Below, one piece after another: positions 58,255-64,000 of a stretch of DNA of 64,000 bases (its first letter is position 1; every line of letters starts with the position of its first letter). Origin of the DNA: Avena insularis (Eukaryota > Streptophyta > Magnoliopsida > Poales > Poaceae); NCBI GenBank assembly GCA_023614405.1, contig JAJUPC010000037.1:1356072-1420071 (forward strand), written 5' to 3'. The notes under the pieces are model-generated. The model was given only the letters and a program-made list of their open reading frames with translations, ran no database searches and was not told the origin of the DNA. The translations under genes were made by a program, and so were the position numbers.

Positions 58255-58765
58255 CACATTTATATTATGTAATAAGTTTCTTATATGATCAATAAAATAA
58301 AGCATTTTGTTCACTCATATTCTTTGAGTCTTTTACCTCCTTTAGTTGTTAATTTTTGGATCATATAAACCCTTTATGCGCAAGGTTGCATTTGCCCTTG
58401 TGAAAATTCCGCCTATGGGTGTTAGCTTAAGTTTTCTGGTCTACACATTTTCTGAAGTTTTTATGTGGATTCCAGAGTAGTGACTTTTTGGCACTCAAAG
58501 CTGGCGATTTTGTTCTTGGGTTCTTGACGGTGCTATTAAGCATCATCACTTGAGGCATAGTTTACATGAGAGTCTTCCGTCTCCACGAAAGGTCAAGCAT
58601 CTGAACTGAATAATGGATAAGCCAGCACTTTCTTAAAAATATATACACATGCTGGAAACAAATAAGTATGCAGGAAGCTTGAGTACAAGTTTTTCCGCCT
58701 TAGCCAAAACATAAGTTTTTTCCAGATACACATTGCAGAGATACATTTAATACGGACATTGTTTT
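58255..58765. other. Tail-to-tail spacer, right
   Basis: Mirror of 25552-26065. AT-rich, with AATAAAATAAAGC after the integrase end on the pol strand. No gene. Confidence 0.5.
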
Positions 58766-61700
58766 TCATGGCTCTGCTGCAGGGGGCTTCGTGGTGGCAT
58801 CATCAGGAGAGCCAGGCCAGGAGAGCTCGTCAAACTACAAGGAGAGGGGCTGAGTCTCGACGAGGCCATATCGTCATCTAGGATCTCGAACACGAAGACA
58901 TCAGCCTTGACCATCTTGGCAACTCTGGTATCAAAGCCGAGAGAGTTCCAAATAGCATCGCCATCTGGATCTCTTGTCCTTCCTCGTCCAGCTTGGGCAT
59001 GCGAAGTCACCAAGTCGATGTCGGCATTGTCATAGTGAGCCTTGACCAATGAGAGGGTCATCGGCACTAGCCCGACGCAGAGGCTTTCCAGTCCTTGACT
59101 TTCTCGGGGCTCGGCAGATTTCCGCATACTTGGCTGCTGAGTTCTGCCGTCTTGATATTGATGCCAGAGGTTGAGCTATCTCCTTGGCTTGAGCAATGGC
59201 GGTCTTGTGACGGTTGTCAGCAGAATCATGTGTTCCTTGAGGTGGAGACCTTCTCCCAAATTGGATAAGCCAATAGGGGATATGGTTTGCAAAAGAAACA
59301 AGGGCCATGAGCACAAAACAATCAAAGAATCGTCTACAATACATAAATGACCAAGACGGAGGAAGGTTACCGAAGATGCTCGTCTCTGCTTGAGAGCATG
59401 GCTGCTTAATGCATGCCGCTCCTCGGGCGGTCTTGTACACCTCAAGGTTCCTAGTGTTCTGCTCTTTGGCAGCTTGGTTATATTCATGAGCTCGCAATCT
59501 ACGCCTTTGAGCGTTGCATCTCGGAGTCAGCAGATTCTTGCAGCACCTTCATCGCTGCCTCATGGCCTTTGACGGCCTCGACCAGGTCCTTCTTCAGAAT
59601 TTTGTTTTCATCATCGAGGTCCTGGATATGCTTGGATTGCTTCGATGATGCTCTTGGCCTTGGCAATAACCCGAAGATGTAAATCAGTGTTATCAAAAGA
59701 CGGAAGAAATAATTGAATGAGAAAAGCAAAGAGCTGTTGTAGGAAGCAGGACTCGCTATTTTTGATATGTTCCTTCAAGAATTTGGTTTACCCTGTTCAA
59801 GGTCCGGTTCCTTCGAAGGCAAACAAACCTCTCATTGCGGCTATCCTCCATTTATTCTCATTACTGCAAGATGTTAGCATGCTTAGTTTCTCTAGAGCAT
59901 CTAGTCAAAACTATCAATTTTCACTAAGCTGGGGCTACAATTACATGATTTTAAAGTAAAATAGTTTTCTAGAGCATTTAGTGAGAACTATCCAGGTTCA
60001 ACTAAATGCTCAAGGCTACATGAACAAGTTCTACACTTAGTTCTTTGGAGCACTCATGCCAATAACTATTGGATTATCCGCCTAAGAGCTCAAGCTACAG
60101 TGGGATATACTCAAAGTAAAATAAGTGAAATTCAAAAAACTTACGTTGGCAATGATCCAGATTGTTGGCGGATGAGCATAGGAATCATGAAGGTCGAGGC
60201 ATTCTTATAGATGCATCCGGCACAGCTTGATGAGGTCATCCGAGCTCAACGTCGAGGAGTCACAACCAATGGAGAGGTTGAGCCGAGGCATGGATGAAGC
60301 CCTAGGCTCCCTGCACCTTCAAGTGAGATGATGGCTCAAGGCTCCCGCCTCGATTGTTGCTTCTCGTCCACCTCTTACACCACTTCCTTCCCTTTCGGTG
60401 ACATCCTTAGCGAGCTTTGGCCGCTTTAGAGGAAGTGATCTCCCGCCTAGCCTAGCTGGGAGCAACGTCTTCTCGATAGAGCTGAGACATCAAGAATTGG
60501 ATTGATATTTGTCTCCATGGCGGAGGTCTCAGGATGAGGGGATGACCCAGCGGGGCGAAGAGCTTGCAACATGAGTAGGGGAGCGGTGCATGGAGAGGAC
60601 TTGTGGATGATCCTTGGTACAAGATATCGTGAATGTTTTTGACCCTCAACATCTTTGAGGATCGCTTCAAACTAACACGCTTTCTCCTGAAACGCATAAA
60701 GTATAAGTACAAGAGTTGAAAAGGTGTGAGCTGAAAAATACAAGCTGGAGAATGAAGAGTGCCTCCACTTCAGGAGCCTTGGTGAGGGAATCTTTGGTGG
60801 ACTTCTTCTTCTTCGCCGCTTAAGGTGGCGATTGGAACATTTGGAGACTCACACTCTGGTTTCTTCTTCTTGGCCCTCGCAGCGGTAGAGGTGGAGCTCT
60901 TCCGCTTTACGTCCTGCGGAGCTGGTTGATCCTTGGGGCTGTCAGCCGGACACCACGGATATCCTTCAACTTAGGATCATAGACCTAGGAGGCCATTTGA
61001 TCTGCCGCCAGTGCCACTGGGATCTGGGAGTGTTAGATGGCCAACTTCTAGTCGGAAAAACCTTAGAGCATGTAACGAGCAACAAAGGAAACAAAGCTAC
61101 CTCTTGGCATGTAACATGTCAGACATGTCATAGGTGATCTTGAATTCCTGCTTCTTGTCCCTCACCACAGTGTCCTTAAGTCCGAGCTTGATGGAGTCTG
61201 TAGAGAAGTTATCCCGAAAGTGCATGGGATCCCTCACGTCTTGAGTATACTTTCACATCAACTCGCGATGCTGCAGAGGCTGGATCTTCTTGTACCAACA
61301 CATGGCAAGGTCCGGGCCTATCAGGACCTCACGAAGCTACTCAAAATCCGCCTTCTGGCGCGATTGGCTTCGCGTGAGAGGAAGGGAGGCTGGAGTCCGC
61401 CATGTGGGCACTCGATGTAGCTCCATCAACGAAGTCGAGTAGGTCTCAAGGGTCGAGAGGATATATGGCCCATAGAAATACATGCGCCAATTATTGCATG
61501 ACTCATGCCCAACAATGTCGAGCGCCCCGGCTCGGATCTTAGCTAATGGTTCCAGATCCCGATTCGTCCTTGGACTCTACGGAATCTCTCTTGACGGTGA
61601 AAAAGTATACAAACAGATCTAATCTAGGCTTGATCGCTAGATATCCCTCACATAGAGCTACAAAGTTGCTAAGGACTATAATGCTATTGGGAGAGAGATT

Positions 61701-62113
61701 GTGGGGAAGTACCCGGAAGTGTCGGAGGACATACAAGAAGAAGTCGGAGACTGGCAGGCTTACGCCACGTACCAGCTGAGATTTGAGGTACACCTTCTCT
61801 CCGGGTTGGGGAAAAGGGACCCACCTCGCTCGGTCCATGCCAGACTAACTTCTCCGCCACGGGGAGATACCCCTCGGCGACCAGCTCCTACAGATCTTCG
61901 GCGGAGAGATCAGAGCCTCTCCACATCCCCTTGTGGGAGTCGTTTTCCTCTTTAGCAGCTTCGGGCGCCTCTTGTTGGTGGTCATCGCCGGGGGATTCCA
62001 ACATAGCGGAGACAGGAATGACCACCCCCACCGGCAGGACGATCACTCCCTAGGATGGCTCGGTGTAGCCCTCGGGAATCGCCTCCGTGGAAGGCAGAGC
62101 TGCTGGAGGCCAT
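58766..62113 (-). pseudogene. Antisense ORF of the Tat element, right copy
   Basis: Mirror of 22077-25551. The ATG is at 62113-62111 and the TGA at 58768-58766. The PF04195-type core (LSPNSIIVLSNFVALCEGYL, FVYFFTVKR) is readable at 61838-61540. Downstream exons are cut by many short deletions. For example, the coiled-coil exon (DDENKILKKDLVEAVKGHE) is intact at 59650-59500, but its upstream exon and splice sites are garbled near 59660-59700. Confidence 0.7.
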
Positions 62114-62249
62114 TACGACAAGGAGAAGGTGGAGGAAGAAGGGCTCTGGTTAGGGTTTTCGCAGAAGAGCTCGAACGGTCACGCGGCTAGAGGAAGACGA
62201 AGACTGGAAAGTGAATGCGGGTAAAAGAGGAGTAAATTGACCGTGGTGG

Positions 62250-62260
62250 AAATATATAAG
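62250..62260 (-). promoter_or_regulatory. TATA box of the antisense ORF, right copy
   Basis: Reverse strand CTTATATATTT, at the same position relative to the ATG as in the left copy. Confidence 0.5.
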
Positions 62261-62679
62261 CCTCGCGTCAAGATTCATGCAAAAAGATCTGACGGAAGGA
62301 ATGTTGCCGACGTGGAAGTGAACGTGCGTGGTAATTTCGCCACGTCCTCTGTCTTTTGCTTCTCCGCCGTTTTGGATTTAGCAGCGGAAAATCGCGATGA
62401 TTAATTCTCTGTTTACATGAGTTTGAGGTAGCGTAAGGCTATACCCTACGTCATCCTCGTGATGATTGCGGTGGTCATGTCTAAAATTCCATCAAGATGG
62501 AAAACCGACTACGGAAATGAAGACTCAAGGAATCTCCGACTATATTAAGCAGAGAGAGATTGCGAGGTTCTTTGGAGACCTTTGAGATATTGCTTGATGG
62601 ATTACGAGGCATCACTTAGACGGATATTCAGATATCAGCGAGCAAAATGGCACAAGATTTCAATGTCCTCAGGGGATAC

Positions 62680-63239
62680 TATTGGGGATATGCTATATGG
62701 GTATCCTCATAGCATGTCACAAATCCGCTTAACGAGTAGCCCATAGTTGGTAGTAAGGCCTATGGCACGCTAAACGCCCAGTTAGGCGGATCTGAAGGCC
62801 CATGCGGATTAAGGAAAATTTCACCTCGCGAGTCACGATATATGGAGCCTTTGAGTATAAGACATGGAAGACTAGTTCGTATTAGGGTAGGACTCTTTAC
62901 CTTGTCCGGCAAGGACCTTTCCCTATAAACCCTAGGTCTGGGCGCCTTTATAAGCCGACCTATGGGAGCCTTTAGGGCAACAACAATAGACAACCTCTCG
63001 ATTACTTTCGTAGAAACGCGCAATACCTACGCACATCAAAAAGACCTATCCTACCGTAACTTCGGCGTATTGCCATTATAGTGATTTATAGTAGGAGTAG
63101 AGTTTACGCCACCGTTGTAGGACTTGAACCTAGGTGAGCTGTGTTACCGTACACCTTGACTCTCCGCTTTACCCCACATCTCTAAACAAGCACTATGAGG
63201 ACCCTTCCATGGCGTACTCGTCGGCAATACCACGACACT
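62680..63239 (+). mobile_element. Tat 3' LTR, right copy
   Basis: 560 bp, starting TATTGGGG (TG changed to TA relative to the 5' LTR), ending CACGACA, followed by CTTTG. Several indels against the left copy, for example near 62770-62850 and 63000-63050. Confidence 0.92.
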
Positions 63240-64000
63240 TTGTTTCTTCGGGGTTGGTTCTTTAAGGGGCACAGTTGGGCTACGTGGTGCCAAGGATCAG
63301 ATCCATTGGTGCTCTATGCGGGCATGGGTGGAAAACCAGCATGTAACTCTTAGGAAACGACGTCCTTTGAATTCACCATGCAAAACATTAGAAACACCAC
63401 GAGAGAGAAGAGGGTCATGTCATTAGAAGCTGTAACTTTTACCACGCCTTGTACATAAGCACAAGAGGCATGGCTATAGGATACTCTCCAGGATTCTCTC
63501 ATATATTCTTTGGTGGATAATACTCAACTAGTGGATGCACTCCTCACTCTTATTTTTTACCACTAGATTTGTGCTGGTGGATCTCACTCCAGTAGTAGTC
63601 TATACGCCTATCTACATATTCTAGATTCACTTCAATTTTCTAATGAGATTCATTTACAATTTGCTGTGGTGACATAGGTTGCAAATTTATTTTCTTGCCA
63701 TGGAACTCCAAGTAATAGGTATTTGCTAAACCCATTGTATTTGCACATATTGATCATCTTGCTCAAGGCCGACCAAACAATAGGTTTACACCGTCATAAT
63801 TTATGGGTACTAGATCAAACTCAATGGAGTCCTTACCATGGTCCAATCTCAAAATCAACTCGCTTTCACGCCATGTAGTGACTTTCATCTCTCCTTTGCC
63901 ATGCTTAACCACTGAATAATATGGATTAAGTGCGGTAGATACTTCAGCTTCATCTTTGCACCTAACTCCTTGCTAGCCAAATTACACCTACCACCATCAA
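63240..64000 (-). pseudogene. Gypsy A protease and RT start, right copy (runs off window)
   Basis: Reverse complement of 20196-20934. DNA landmarks include TTCTTCGGGGTTGGTTC next to CTTTG, and the protease DGGS region at the window edge (CTACCACCATCAA). Reading frames are badly broken by short insertions relative to the left copy. Confidence 0.85.

Larger units (their letters stand above)
44813..63239 (+). mobile_element. Complete Tat-lineage gypsy element, right copy
   Basis: Plus-strand element with 5' LTR 44813-45369, primer site, leader, nested element D, gag, protease, RT, dual RNase H, integrase, antisense ORF and 3' LTR 62680-63239. A perfect 5-bp duplication CTTTG flanks it. It is 18.4 kb including 7.4 kb of element D. 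Stops and shifts disable all proteins. Confidence 0.94.
42700..64000 (-). mobile_element. Gypsy A (chromovirus-like), host of the nest, right copy
   Basis: Reverse-strand element visible as protease and RT start (64000-63240), then RT-RNase H-integrase (44812-42700). It is broken by the Tat element (44813-63239) and ended by copia. CTTTG on both sides of the Tat insertion (44808-44812, 63240-63244) joins the RT frame exactly. Gag and the 5' LTR lie beyond the window; the mirror copy on the left shows them at 17.0-20.1 kb. Confidence 0.9.
45669..64000. repeat. Right arm of the giant inverted repeat
   Basis: Reverse complement of 20196-38661 (see the left arm). The inner portion (about 47-51 kb) is nearly letter-perfect against the left arm. 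The outer portion (about 58.7-64 kb) has many short indels, mostly deletions at GC-rich places. Confidence 0.95.

Overview
This window is non-genic, transposon-packed nuclear DNA of a large-genome grass. Triticeae (wheat, Aegilops, barley or rye) is the most likely group. The evidence is CTCCCTCC-type Stowaway MITEs, a copia LTR opening TGTTGGAAATATGCCC with a tRNA-Met primer site, Tat-type gypsy elements with an antisense ORF, and LTR elements nested several levels deep. No intact host gene, rRNA or functional tRNA was seen. Almost every coding stretch is a broken retroelement gene with stops or frameshifts.

Layout. 0.2-0.8 kb: AT-rich minisatellite. 1.1-10.2 kb: a nest of small non-autonomous Helitron-like elements in two families. 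H1 begins TCTCTACTACTATAATGG. H2 begins TCTTACCACTATATAG and ends in a CACGTGCAAGGCACGTG hairpin plus CTAG. The nest also holds a Mutator-type MITE with a 9-bp target duplication, a Stowaway, an array of about 192 bp units and a solo-LTR-like block. 10.7-14.5 kb: three degenerate copies of a gene fragment, probably SINA/SIAH-like, the last two in a tandem duplication. 15.1-16.6 kb: an array of about 126 bp units. 16.6-20.9 kb: the C-terminal end of a chromovirus-like Ty3/gypsy polyprotein, then an LTR and primer site, then gag-protease of the same kind of element (called gypsy A here).

The dominant structure is a very large inverted repeat. Positions 20196-38661 reappear in reverse complement at 45669-64000, about 18.4 kb per arm, and the right arm runs off the window. 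A 7.0 kb spacer separates the arms. Each arm carries the same nested set. Gypsy A is interrupted, inside its reverse transcriptase, by a Tat-lineage gypsy element (gag, protease, RT, two RNase H domains, integrase, and a spliced antisense ORF of the PF04195 type). The Tat element is itself interrupted by a 7.4 kb non-autonomous gypsy-like element with 1.58 kb LTRs (element D, TSD ATGGT). Element D carries a 0.79 kb hAT-type element (8-bp TSD GTGGGAAA).

Only the right half is structurally complete. There the Tat element has both LTRs and a perfect CTTTG target duplication, and gypsy A continues on both sides of it. The left copy stops abruptly inside the Tat leader, where it meets a truncated Ty1/copia element that sits in gypsy A within the spacer.

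Reading: insertion order was gypsy A, then Tat, element D and hAT in that order, with copia separately into gypsy A. An inverted duplication, or an assembly/read artefact imitating one, came afterwards, because both arms share every insertion, its TSDs and the same inactivating changes. In the stretches compared by eye, arm differences look like short garbled indels at GC-rich spots rather than ordinary C-to-T decay. An assembly artefact must therefore be ruled out before a biological reading. Family names are given only at lineage level; no database search was possible.
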